From: Cyclina sinensis
Lineage: Eukaryota > Mollusca > Bivalvia > Venerida > Veneridae
DNA length: 64,000 nucleotides
Assembly: GCA_012932295.1 (NCBI GenBank)
Contig: JAAONU010000004.1
Coordinates: forward strand, 24,312,872 to 24,376,871
Reading direction: 5' to 3'
Translations under genes and position numbers: made by a program
The notes under the pieces: generated by a model
Seen by the model: the letters and a program-made list of their open reading frames with translations, nothing else
Told to the model about the DNA's origin: nothing
The model's database searches: none
Shown here: positions 25,901-37,700 of the stretch, piece by piece
How positions within the stretch are numbered: the stretch's first letter is position 1
Layout of the letters: every line of letters begins with the position of its first letter

Positions 25901-27528
25901 ATTTTAACTTTAATAACTTTAAATTCTTGTTATTTTTAAGCTTTCAAGATACAGTGAAAGTACACAAAGCTTGTCGATAATATTCAAGAAACCTAGAATT
26001 ATGCTGAATTAGACTTACAATAAAGAAAAAACAACTACTCTTTGTTTGTAACATGGTTATGAACAGTCAGTAAATGGTATTATATGTCTATACATAAAGC
26101 CTTGTGGAAACTAACAAAGACTTTCTCGAAGCAGGGTATAGCTCTATATACAATGTGGAGACTGGTATCTCTTATAAAGCAGGTCCTTGCAAAAGCACCT
26201 GGGTACAATAAGACAAAAAAAATATATATATACAAAAAATATACACAAAGTACAGCTGGTTTATTAACACGTATATACAGTAAAGACGGAATATATTATA
26301 GTCATGACATGATGGATTGACAAGATGGATGAGAGTGAACAGAAAATGATGACATAATGGGTGTGTATGATAACATATAAAAATTCTTTTTTAATCAAAT
26401 TATTATTGTATTATTATTGTTGTTATTGTTGTATTATTATTGTTCTATTTAATAACGACAGGACAAAATCTATCAACAATGACTTTAAATACATACAGGA
26501 AAATAAATTTGAAATTAAACTTTTAAGAAGACAATTTGTAGATATGACATAAGATTTTCTTTGAAAAAAATAAAAATCTGAAAAACCTTATTATTCAGGT
26601 CTTACTTACCACAGTAATGAGACATATGACCTTTTCTATCATAATTTGTTGAAGGCATCTTTTTTGCGTTATGTCTTAAATCTGAAACTATCTTTACACA
26701 ATTAGAAAACTGTTCTAGTCCTCCAAAAGATTTTTTTGTAGGAAAGCACAATCATTCACAATCCATCATTGTATAAATACCATAAGATAAATGTTGCTGA
26801 ACTATTGTCCATGTATAAATTAAATAATACAAATGAATTTAACACGAAATATTTAAAGGAAATAATGGCACTTAATGTGTGTATGAACACCAGTAATCTG
26901 GTATTCCAAAAAGTGTTATGTATTCACTTATAGGCCTTTCTAAGAAATATGATCCAACCACAATAAAAATGTAACACAATTATTATTCCATGTACCTTTA
27001 CTATAAATTAAAACCAAAAGCTGCCTGGAACTACTTAACTTTGAAATACCTTAATGAAATGTCCTATATAGACTCAACTGAAATATAATCTCCTGTATAA
27101 TCTCAGAATGACATTTCTGGAATACTAATTCATTAAAGCATGTCTTGAAAGAGGTCACTCATAAACTAAAAGCTGAAATAACAGATAAATTAAGAAAATG
27201 CTGAGTATATGTTTGGAATGTTTAAAAAAGCACAGTTAAAAAAAATCTGCTACAAATTATATAATAGCAATCATTGTTTAAGCCAAGCAAAAACAACTAG
27301 TTTGTGTGCTGTATTGCCCTCTAAACAGTCTCAACTCTGCATTATGAACTGTAACCTGTTAGCATTTTCACTGAAAGTAAATAGTACCCCTAATCATCCC
27401 CTGATCATGATGTAAATAACTATTGGGCATATAACTTTGTCTCACTCAAGAACAATAGGATGTGCATGTGATTTCAGTGGAAATGCTGTTAGCTACAATT
27501 GGTAATACACAGAATGGCAAATAAAACA
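22967..27528. other. Gap between convergent PSMB3 and integrin genes, nothing coding
   Basis: AT-rich sequence. Open frames of 60-124 codons on either strand show no family resemblance, no codon bias and no splice context, and I treat them as chance. Candidate poly-A signals occur (for example AATAAA at 23706 and 24037), but none can be assigned. A TTATTG/TATTGT microsatellite-like run lies at 26401-26446. Part may be 3' UTR. Confidence 0.5.
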
Positions 27529-29243
27529 AGAGGGCCATGATGGCCCTGTATCGCTCACCTGAGTATGACTGCTTTTAACAAAGTTGCTATGGACCTGTTT
27601 AATTGACCCCAGATGACCGATATTCGAACTTGACCTAGAAATTATTGAAACAATCTCTTTGACAAATTTCAAGGTTATTTGTACTGAAAATGTTACCTCT
27701 AGAGTGTTAACAAGGTTTTTCCATATTTGGGCTCTATGACCTAGTTTTTTAGCCTAGATGTCCCATAATAAAACTTGACCTAGAAATTATGGAAACAATC
27801 TCTCTGACTAATTTCCAGGATACTTGGACTGAAAAAGTAGCCTCTAGAGTGTTAACAAGGTTTTTCGATATTTAGGCTCTGTGACCTAGTTTTTGACCCC
27901 AAATAAACCATATCCAAACTTGAGCTACAAATCATCAAAACAACCTTTCTGACAAATTTCCAGGACATTTGGAGTGAAAATGTAGCCTCTAGAGTGTTTA
28001 CAAAGTTTTTCAATATTTGGGCTATGTGACCTAGTTTTCCACTCCAGATGACCCATATTCAAACTTGAGCTAGAAACCATAGAATTAAGCTTTCTGACAA
28101 ATTTCCAGGTTATTTGGAATTAAAATGTTACCTCTAGAGTGTTAACAAGGTTTTTCCATATTTGGGCTCTGTGACCTAGTTCTTGACCGAAGATGACCCA
28201 TACTCCAACTTGAGGTAGAAATCATCAAAAAAACCTGTCTGACAAATTTCCAGGATATTTAGACTGAAAATGTAACCTCTGGAGTGTTAAAAAGGTTTTT
28301 TAATATTTGGGCCATGTGACCTTGTTTTTGATCCCAGATGACCCATATCCAAATATCAGCTAGAAATCAATGAAACAACCTTTCTGACAAATTTCAAGGA
28401 CATTTGGACTAAAAATGTAACCTCTAGAGCATTAACAAGGTTTTTCTACTTTCGGGCTGTGACCTAGTTTTTGACCCCAGAAAACCTATATTCAAAACTG
28501 AGCTAGAAATCATCGATAGAACCTTTCTGACAAATTTCCAGATTATTTCGACTAAAAATGTTACCTTTAGAATGTTGACAAGGTTTTTCCATATTTGGAC
28601 TCTGTGACCTAGTTTGTGACCCCAGATGACCCATATTCAAACCTGATCTAGAAATCCTCAAGGCAACCTTTCTGACGAATTTCCAGATTATTTGGTCTAA
28701 AAATGTTACCTCTACAGTGTTAACAAGGTTTTTCAATATTTGGGCTCTGTGACCTAGTTTTTGACCCCAGATGACCCATATTTGAACTTGACCTAGAAAT
28801 CGTCAAAGCAACCTTTCTGACAAATTTCCAGATTATTTGGGCTGAAAATGTAACCTCTAGAGTGTTAACAAGATTTTTCTATTTTTAGGCTCCGTGACCT
28901 AGTTTTTGAACCCAGATGACCAATATTAGAACTTGAGCTAGAAATCATCGATAGAACTTTCCTGACAAATTTCCAGGATATTTGGACTGAAAAAGTAGCC
29001 TCTAGAGTGTTAACAAGGTTTTTCTATATTTGGGCTCTGTGACCTAGTTTTCCAACCCTGATTATCCATGTTCGAACTCGTTCGAGATATTAATAAGACA
29101 AACATCCTGACCAAGTTTCATGACAATTGAGGCAAAAATGTGACCACTAGAGTGTTAACAAACTAATTGTGGACGGACGGACGGACGACGGACAAAAGGT
29201 GATCAGAAAAACTTACTCTGTCACTACGTGACAGGTGAGCTAA
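27529..29243 (+). repeat. Palindrome-capped array element B, eleven units of exactly about 145 bp
   Basis: Begins ACAAGAGGGCCATGATGGCC (hairpin) then TCGCTCACCTGAG. It ends GTCACTACGTGACAGGTGAGCT (palindrome). CTCACCTG at 27554-27561 is the inverse of CAGGTGAG at 29232-29239, so the ends form inverted caps. The internal anchor CTCTAGAGTG (or variant) falls at 27697, 27842, 27987, 28132, 28277, 28422, then 28565, 28710, 28855, 29000 and about 29155, nearly always 145 bp apart. A GGACGGACGGACGACGGAC run precedes the end, as in element A. There is no coding capacity, and it is not associated with an exon. Confidence 0.85.
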
Positions 29244-31019
29244 AACCTGCAAGAAGAAAGTTATTGGGGATAATCTTCATTTTTCCTAAGACAGGACACT
29301 TGTGTATGAAAACTGAAACTATATATGCAAGGTACATGTATATTGTGACGGAGGTATATTCAGAGCAGTAATGATTTTGAATGACGTTGAAATTGAATCA
29401 CTCTGAGCAACTTCTGTTTAATTATGACAGTGTATAAAAGAACCTACTGAACAATGAATGCTAAAACTATCTTTTTTGTCAAAGAAGAAAATGTCAAATG
29501 GGCTTAATGAATGTTTGTTTTTATGAGTGCAGGTTGAGGGGTTGCAAGAATGCTCAATATGCTTCCATCTTTAATGAACTAGAACTAAGTACAAAGAACA
29601 ATTTTCTTTTTCACCCCTAGAACCTGAATGAATGATCCAAGTCAATGGTATGGAAGTGTATTTAACATGTAACCTCTAACACTACTACATAGATATGGAA
29701 TGTGTATGTTTAATGCACTGGCGATTACTTTATACATGTATATACAAGACGTATATAAATATTCTGCACATATACAGGGCAACCTTTCTACACTAACTTA
29801 AGTAATAAATAAAGTTTAATAAAGAAGAAAGAATTTGAAGTTTTAAGTGTTACTGTTTTGATTATATTTTTTTTTCTATTTCAACCCAATTAATACATGA
29901 TTCAATCATGCAAACTAGCAACCATTCCTGAAGAACTACAAGATTCCAACCCTTTACACTTGCACTTTATGAAATAAGTACCGGTATCCAGTCAAACAAA
30001 AGTTACTCCAACGGAGACAGTCTCTTCTTCCAAAATTTTCGTCCTGTTAAGACATACTCATTTTTGTTTTTTTTTTATTTAAAAGATGAAATCAAAATGG
30101 TGTTGTTGGTTTTACTTATTCTTAGGAGTACACTTATGTCCAAGGAAAATTGCTGAGCAAACTTTTGCATATGATACAAAAAAAGGCCGCATGTGTACAA
30201 ACATTTTTTATACATAAAGCAAGCTGAATATGACTAGTTTAAGTAATTTGTGTAATTCATGACTACGCTGGTAAGGCACGCTATTATGCTTTTAAAATAA
30301 TCTACAACTGGACTGGGACAGAGGTTAGTGGTTTCAAAACTATGACAGTCTGGAGAAATATGACCTGCAACCCAGTCTACAACTGGACTGGGACAGAGGG
30401 TACTGGTTTCAAAACTATGACAGTCTGTAGAAATATGAACTGTAACCCAGTCTGTAACTATTGGTAACAAAGTAAATCAATCAAAAGCAGCTGCTACCTA
30501 AACTGGTTCAAATAATGCACTTTTAATGCCCTTTGACACTGTATTATAATTACACTCCATCTACTAATGAAAACCATGCCTCTTTTGTTTGTTCATGTTG
30601 CCAATATGAAAAAGTGTCTTTGCTTTTCCTTATTTGGCAATACAAAAAGTTAAACTGTAAATGAAATATGCACAGTCGTTAATTTTGTATTTTATATTAT
30701 TCTGCTACCAGATTTATACCCTGGTACACAAAAAAGCCCACTAAGCAACAGTTAATACAACCTCAACTGTCTTAATATACGTAAACTATTAATTATGCCT
30801 AAAAACTACATGGTCCTATACATGTAATTAAATAGAAATCTGCTAAAGGTTTGGTCTTTGAATAAAGCCAAAAAAAAAAAAAAGTATAATGTCTTGAGTT
30901 GCTTCTCTAAATATTAACTAAAAATTTACTAATCATTCATCGTTAAAATCGCCTGTAGTAGGCTAGACAAGGATATTTATGTTATCTGTGGTTACCTACA
31001 TTCATCTACAGAATACATA
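29244..31019. other. Non-coding stretch with a 75-bp tandem duplication
   Basis: Mostly unremarkable AT-rich sequence, possibly distal 3' UTR or flank of the integrin gene. A two-copy tandem repeat with a 75-bp period lies at about 30301-30455 (TCTACAACTGGACTGGGACA at 30301 and again at 30376). Its minus-strand open frame is not a gene. A poly-A run lies at 30871-30883. Confidence 0.5.
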
Positions 31020-31871
31020 CATGTGAACTCTCCCGGTTCTGGCGGTAGAACACCGATTTTGGGCAATCAAAATCCCCCTCCTGCTCAGCGCTTACATTCT
31101 ACCGACTTTTTCATAACATCCAAAAAAATTAAATTAAAAACACCCGAGTGATGTTGATGAATGTAAACAATATTTTGACTGGTTTACCGATAACGCTACG
31201 TGTACCACGCTGCTGTATTGGAAAATGAGACCCAGTCTAATTACACCTTGACCTTAGTATTGGAAAGTTTTATTGTTTGTATATTGTCAGTTTGACACTA
31301 TTTAAGCCCTTGTTAATTGCCAGACAGATAAGGCACACATCAAAGACACAAGGGAGACTAGAAACTGGTAATTACTGTACTTCCACTGCCACAAAGCAAT
31401 ACAGACCTCGAAAGATTGTACTGTACTGTTATATCTAAACTGTCAAAAGTCAAATGAAACATAGCCTGTCGAATAGGACTCTGAATGTATTGTTGTGCAT
31501 GAAATTCTGTTGCCAACTGTTATGACTTCCATGTGACCAAGAAACTGTGTGGTGTAGTGGAAAAGGCATGTGTCAAAAGGGAGAGTGTGAAGAGTAAAGA
31601 GAAAAGGTACCAATGTTCAACTTGAGTGTAAATAAGACAAATTTGACTGTTAACTGATAAAGGTAGAATGACTGTTCAGAATGTTTACTGTTTATTTTTT
31701 ATACATATTAAACTGATAACAGATTTTTTCTGTTACCAATACATTTTTTAGCATCTGTACTTGGACCATGCCTGAAATAATGTTGTGTCGGTAAATCTCC
31801 CACTTGACAGACCCAATCTCGCTACTTTCTGAGCCAGATCTCCCTACTTGGCACCGGGAAAAGTTCACATG
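31020..31871. mobile_element. TA-flanked MITE-like element, about 0.85 kb
   Basis: CATGTGAACTCTCCCGGT at the left end is matched by the inverse of ACCGGGAAAAGTTCACATG at the right end. TA dinucleotides flank both sides (31018-31019 and 31872-31873), as for Tc1/mariner-type insertions. There is no transposase inside. Both termini also carry a (T/A)CTCCC-type motif farther in. Terminal similarity is imperfect, so the call is provisional. Confidence 0.45.
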
Positions 31872-32819
31872 TATGACAGAATACCTTTAGTGAACTACCA
31901 CATACATTCACAATTTGCTTAACAGAGCTACAGATAAAAAAACTGATCAGATGGCATGATTCCTCTAAGTCTACTACTAAACAAGGACTCTAAATTCTAA
32001 GTTACGGAGATCATCTTAACAAGTAATTTCAGATTGTGGTATTTTCTTTCCTCAAGGAGAACAATTTAATATTCCTCATTATGTTTATTACCCCAAAACA
32101 TTCCTTTACAAAAAACCAAAACAAAAACAAACTGTGCACCTATATAAGCTTAAGCACAAGATTAGCTTAAGCATCACTTTTAGATAACACCCGCATGATG
32201 TGTTTCCAGCAAACTGAGTACCTTTCATTTATTTCACGGCAAAATTCTAGAGGCATTTTCCTTTTTTAGATAAAACTTTTTAAACTTCAGTTTTATATAA
32301 AAATAAACATATAAATTTTATATAAAAATGTTTTTTTAACTCTGTTCTTTACAACAATCAACAAAAATAAGTCTTGCCCCAAACATACACTTGCTCTCCC
32401 TTTTGAAACTTAACTTCAAGCTGTGTAATAATTTTCAAAGCTGTTTATAAAAAAGCAAACATAAAAGTACACATGTTTGTTCATACATTAATTTGTTGCC
32501 CCTGATAAAATTTAACAACATTTCTAAACACAGCAGTACATAGTTCAATAACTTTGGTAAACAGCTTGCTTTACAGTCTAGACACTTCAACACTGACATG
32601 AACAACCAATCAACACCTCAGTACAGAAGACCCACTAACCAATCAAAACTCTTGTTAGATATTCAGCACCCATTCACAACAAAGTATTCACATAGATGGT
32701 GACAGATCTAAAAACCAGTCTGAATTTATGAAATGAATGGTTAAACCAGTCTTGATGATTCCCAGTCAGTAGATTATGGAATGCATGACACAATTCAAGT
32801 CTACAGAAGTAGATCAGTC
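31872..32819. other. Probable integrin 3' UTR and flank
   Basis: Directly downstream of the integrin stop codon on the minus strand. No further coding similarity is seen. AATAAA-type signals on the minus strand occur, for example near 32100 and 32232, but the true poly-A site cannot be fixed from sequence alone. Confidence 0.4.
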
Positions 32820-34769
32820 TCAATGTTTAAGGAAATATTCATTTTCATCTAGATACTCTTTCTTAGTTTCCACTTTAGTACTGTATGTAGGGTTATTAAT
32901 GTTTTTCTTCTTTTCCACTTTGACACTGTACTGTGACACTTCCTCGTACCTTTTTCTTTTGAAGAATCCAATCTGAAAAATAATAGCATATAAAACTGTC
33001 ATTTCATTGTTTTAAAATACTACATTACAGGCTGAAGGGGGCAACCTAATCATTTACTGTAACTACCAACTTATTACAGGGCCTTAATTAAGAGGGAATG
33101 GACACTCCTTATCTATCTAAAGAATAACCAAAATATGCTATCGCGCGTTCACCTGTATATCCTATAACGGAAAATCGATCGATAATTGTTAATCTATCAT
33201 TAGTTAGCGGTAATTATGAATGCACGTCAGTAAGTTTACAAAAACATCGGTCTTTTTGTCAATAACGGGCTGATTTTCATAATCTAAAAATTGTAAGAAA
33301 GAAGAAACATTGACCCTTTTTAAATTTTTTTTTTTTCACCTCAACAACGGAAGTTTTTCTTGCCAGCCGTCAAGTAAAAGATGACAACTCAATACATTTT
33401 TCTTTTTTTTGTTATTATCTACCGTTGGTTAGCGGAAAGTTGGCATGCAATGCTAGCACCTAGCAAACATCGGTCTTTTTGTCAGTTATGGGCTGATTTT
33501 CAAATTCAAAATTTGCAAGAAAGAAGAAACATTCACCTTTAAAAATATTTAATTTCTTCTTCAACAACAGAAGATTTATTTGCAAGCGGATGAGTAAAAG
33601 ACAACAACTCAATATGATGTTTTTCTCTTTTTTTGGGGGTAAAAAACTTGTCTTGATTTGACGAAAGCACAATATTCAACCATCCATTTTGAAGTAAATA
33701 TGAAGAGAAGTTTGGAAACCTTATATCCAGATCCCAATATCATTTGAGTAGAGTGCGATGCAATTCATTTTTAGTGTTTTTATCAAGTCTGTTTGCACTG
33801 ATACCACCCGAAATTCGGTATGTTGATGATCACTGAGTTACCGTATTTTCGACAAAACTGCTATGTTTACGGTGCTTTATTTCATAAACAAGCACAGATA
33901 TAAGAATAAAATACATTGTAAAGCTCAGTTCTATGTCCACTGATCAACTTCCAATTAATGCCGACTTATTTCGTAACTCCATTTTCTTCTGATACCCCCC
34001 GAAAGTTGACCAGAAAGCAAGAATCTATAAGACTCGCCGCCATTTTGGAAAACGATTCAATTTTAGTATCGATTTTATTGTTTTTGAAGCAAAAGCTGCG
34101 TTGAAAAATAACAAACCAGTTAATCAAAACAATATGGGAATATTTATTTTACTAATTCAGCTAGAATTCGTAATGTAATTTTTATTTTAAGTTTTTTTTT
34201 TTCAGCATTTGATTATACTATCGTATAAGCAACAACATATACTATCCGCCATTAAGGTATTTATAAAGAACCAACTGTGCATGCACGCAACACTATATTT
34301 TTGCAATTTTCGAGTGTCCATTCCCTCTCAATTAAGGCCCTGCTTATTATGATCAAAAACTCTGAGACAAGGATACTGCTTAAAAAGGTGCTGTCTAAGT
34401 ACAGACTTCCAAACATGGGCTATTTACTGGGTGTTATTGTCTCATTTTCTTACAAGTGCAGGCAGAAAGATAGAACAACAACTTTATTTTCAAAACTATC
34501 TTTCATTTTGTTTTCTCCTCAAAGATTAACTTACAGAAAAGAATGCTGTAGTTCCTTCAATAGCAATTTCTCAAGATTGTCTCTGTCCAATCTTTGTTAA
34601 TACAAGCATAAACTAATTGGATTTATAAAGAAAAATTATTTACCTTCCACAAACATAAGGCCAGAATAATCAACACTAGAATTCCTCCGAGGACAGCTAA
34701 AGCATAAATCCACCATGCCAGAGGTTTCTCCTTCACAATTAGTAAACTTGGAATGGCTATAGTTGTTGC
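32820..34769 (-). CDS. Integrin alpha: transmembrane and cytoplasmic exons
   Basis: Exon 34769-34644 encodes the juxtamembrane segment ([16 protein letters not shown]) and a single membrane helix ([20 protein letters not shown], ending CLWK). Exon 32972-32820 opens [20 protein letters not shown], with the GFFKR motif that clasps the beta tail, and ends in [13 protein letters not shown] and a TGA stop. The tail of about 50 residues has several tyrosines (YEE, QYS, TYS, EYL, EYF), as in the alpha6/alpha7 class. The intron between the two exons carries the MITE at 33077. Confidence 0.95.
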
Positions 34770-37700
34770 CTGAAATATTTTATATCGCAAAACTTTAATT
34801 CAAAGTAATCTCAACTTGTACTACTTTATACATTGCAGGACATTGGTAGCACTAAGATTTCAATTACTATTCATTAATGAAATTTTGCTTACTCTACATG
34901 ACTTGTAACAGTTTCTTGACAATAGTTCAACTTTTCCAGTTATACAATACTATTAAGTATACTGTATCCCCCACCCCCCTTCCATCCCAATAAAATCCTA
35001 TACAGATATTCATTTGACATGTTGAAATTCTTTATGGTGAATTACTGAATGTAATGCTTCTTTCTGTTCATTTTGTATGTTGAACAAATAACATAAATTA
35101 CTCACCTGAGTATAACTGCTAAAAATGACAGGTGCAATATATGTATTTATTATCAAAATAAAAGACAGAACTTGAAAATGCTGCTTGCCAACTTAAAAAG
35201 CTTTTAGCTATCTGGTTTATGAAAGAGACTTTAAAAAGTTTTTATGTCTTTCAAACTTCCTTTACATTTTTAGGTTTAACATGTGACCCCCAGTTGCAGC
35301 AAAAATGATACAAGGGGCAAAACTTGAAAATTTACCAAATTTCAGAAGTCTCAGTCATATGGTTTCATTGTAGTTTCAAACAAGAAGAATGTTTAAGATT
35401 TTCTTTTATATTTTTCTGTGAAATGGTATCCCTCAGACAGGGCTGAAAATGACCTCTGTGACATAATTTGAACTAAATTGATGGAGGTCCACTAGACAAT
35501 GCTTAACACTGAAATTTCATTCTTATTGCCAAAGCAACCAGAGTTTAGTACAGATTTTGAAAAATTATGGTAGATCTTCATGCATGGAACAACCTAGAAC
35601 AAGAGCCACCGCAAGCGGGGGCCACGCTCGACTTTTTTCTATTTCCAAAGGAAAACACATCAGAGGAAGCACATTGTGGTGAAGGGATTTCAAATGAAAC
35701 ATCATTTGGAAATATAATTATACATAACAAAGTTAAGGCCAATTTTAGCAACATTCAGAAATTTGACCTTAAAGGTCTAGGTCAAGTTCAGTTTAACCTT
35801 CTCTGGAGGTATTGTCTAAAAAGTAGTTATGTCCAAGCATGAAGACACTACAACCATTAACAACAAAGATATAGCCAAGTTAAGTAATGTCAAGGTCACT
35901 TAAAGGTCAAGGTAATGCTTGAATTGTTTAACCCGTATCTTTTATTCTCAGTGTTGTTTTGTCCCTGTATAGATCAAATCCATCCATAAAACCAGAAGTT
36001 TGGCTATTTTAGCAAAATGCAATAATTAGAAATTTGACTGTAAAGGTCATTTAAAGGTTAAGGTCATACTTGAATAATTTAACATGTAGGTTTTGTCATA
36101 AGCCTTGTTTTGTCCAAGTATTAATAAACAAGAGGGCCAATGGCCCTAAAGCACTCACCTGGGTTCAAAGATGAAAGAAATTTTTATGAATGTAATGATG
36201 CATATCACAGAAATGGACCAATGCAATTTCATTGCCATAGCTCCAAAAACAAAATGTAGGTCAGTAGGTCAAAATATAGGTAATGAGATGACATTTTTGA
36301 AATCCAAACAAAAAAACTTTACACACAGTCCAAAATTTATTGCCGTAGCTTTAAAACAAAAAAGTAGGTCAGTAGGTCAAAAATATAGCTCATGCTATGA
36401 TGTTTTTGAAATCTGAACAAAAACTTTATACATGGTCCAAATTTCATTGCCATAGCTCCAAAAACAAAAAGTAGATCAGTAGGTCAAAAATATAGGTCAT
36501 GCGATGACATTTTTGAAATCGAGATGAAAAACTGTGCACACGGTCCAAATTTCACTGCTGTAGCTCCAAAACAAAAAAGTAGGTCAGTAGGTCAAAAATA
36601 TAGGTCATGCTATGACGTTTTTGAAATTTGAACAAAAAACTGTGTACATGGTCAAAATTTCATTGCCATAGCTCCAAAAACAAAAAGTAGGTCAGTAGGT
36701 CAAAAATATACGTCATGCTATGACATTTTTGAAATGGAAATGAAAAACTGTGCACACGGTCCAAATTTCATGGCCATAGCTAAAAAACAAAAAAATTAGG
36801 TCAGTAGGTCAAAAATATAGGTCATGCTATGACGTTTTTGAAATTTGAACAAAAAACTGTGTACATGGTCAAAATTTCATTGCCATAGCTCCAAAAACAA
36901 AAAGTAGGTCAGTAGGTCAAAAATATAGGTCATGCTATGACATTTTTGAAATCGAAACAAAAAACTGCGGATACATCCAAATTTCGTTGCTATAGCTAAA
37001 AAACAAAAAAGTAGGTCAGTAGGTCAAAAATATAGGTCATGCTATGACGTTTTTGAAATCGGAACAAAAAACTGTACACATGGTCCAAATTTCATTGCCA
37101 TAGCTCCAAAAAACAAAAAGTAGGTCAGTAGGTCAAAAATATACGTCATGCCATGACATTTTTGAAATGGAAATGAAAAAATGTGCACACAGTCCAAATT
37201 TCATTGCTGTAGCTCAAAACAAGAAAGTTGGTCAGTAGGTCAAAAATATAGGTCATGCGAGACATTTTTGAAATCGAAACAAAAGTGTTGTTTTGTCTAT
37301 GTCAGATTCAAATCCAACCATAAATTACATAAATATGGCCAGTTTTAACAAAATTCAATGATCTGACCTTTACTGTCAAGGTCATTTAAAGGTCAAGGTC
37401 AAACCTGAAATAATCATAATGTCGGATTTGTCACAACTGTTGTTTAGTCCAAGTTTGAATTAAATCTATAAATAAATGAGAAAATTATGACAATTTAAGC
37501 AAAATTCAATCATCTGACCTTGACGGTCAAGGTAATTTTTAGGTCATGGTCAAATCTGAGTTATTAAACATGTCGGTTTTGTCATAAGTTTTGTTTTGTC
37601 CAAGTATAAATCAAATCAAACTATAAATACTAATGTTATGGTGAATTTTAGCAAAATTCAATAATTTGACCTTAAAGGTGAAGGTCATTTATGAGTCAAG

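Noticed and set aside
36128..37284. CRISPR-like array reading of the regular 108-bp repeats
   Set aside because: The whole unit repeats, without unique spacers; the context is a eukaryotic intron.
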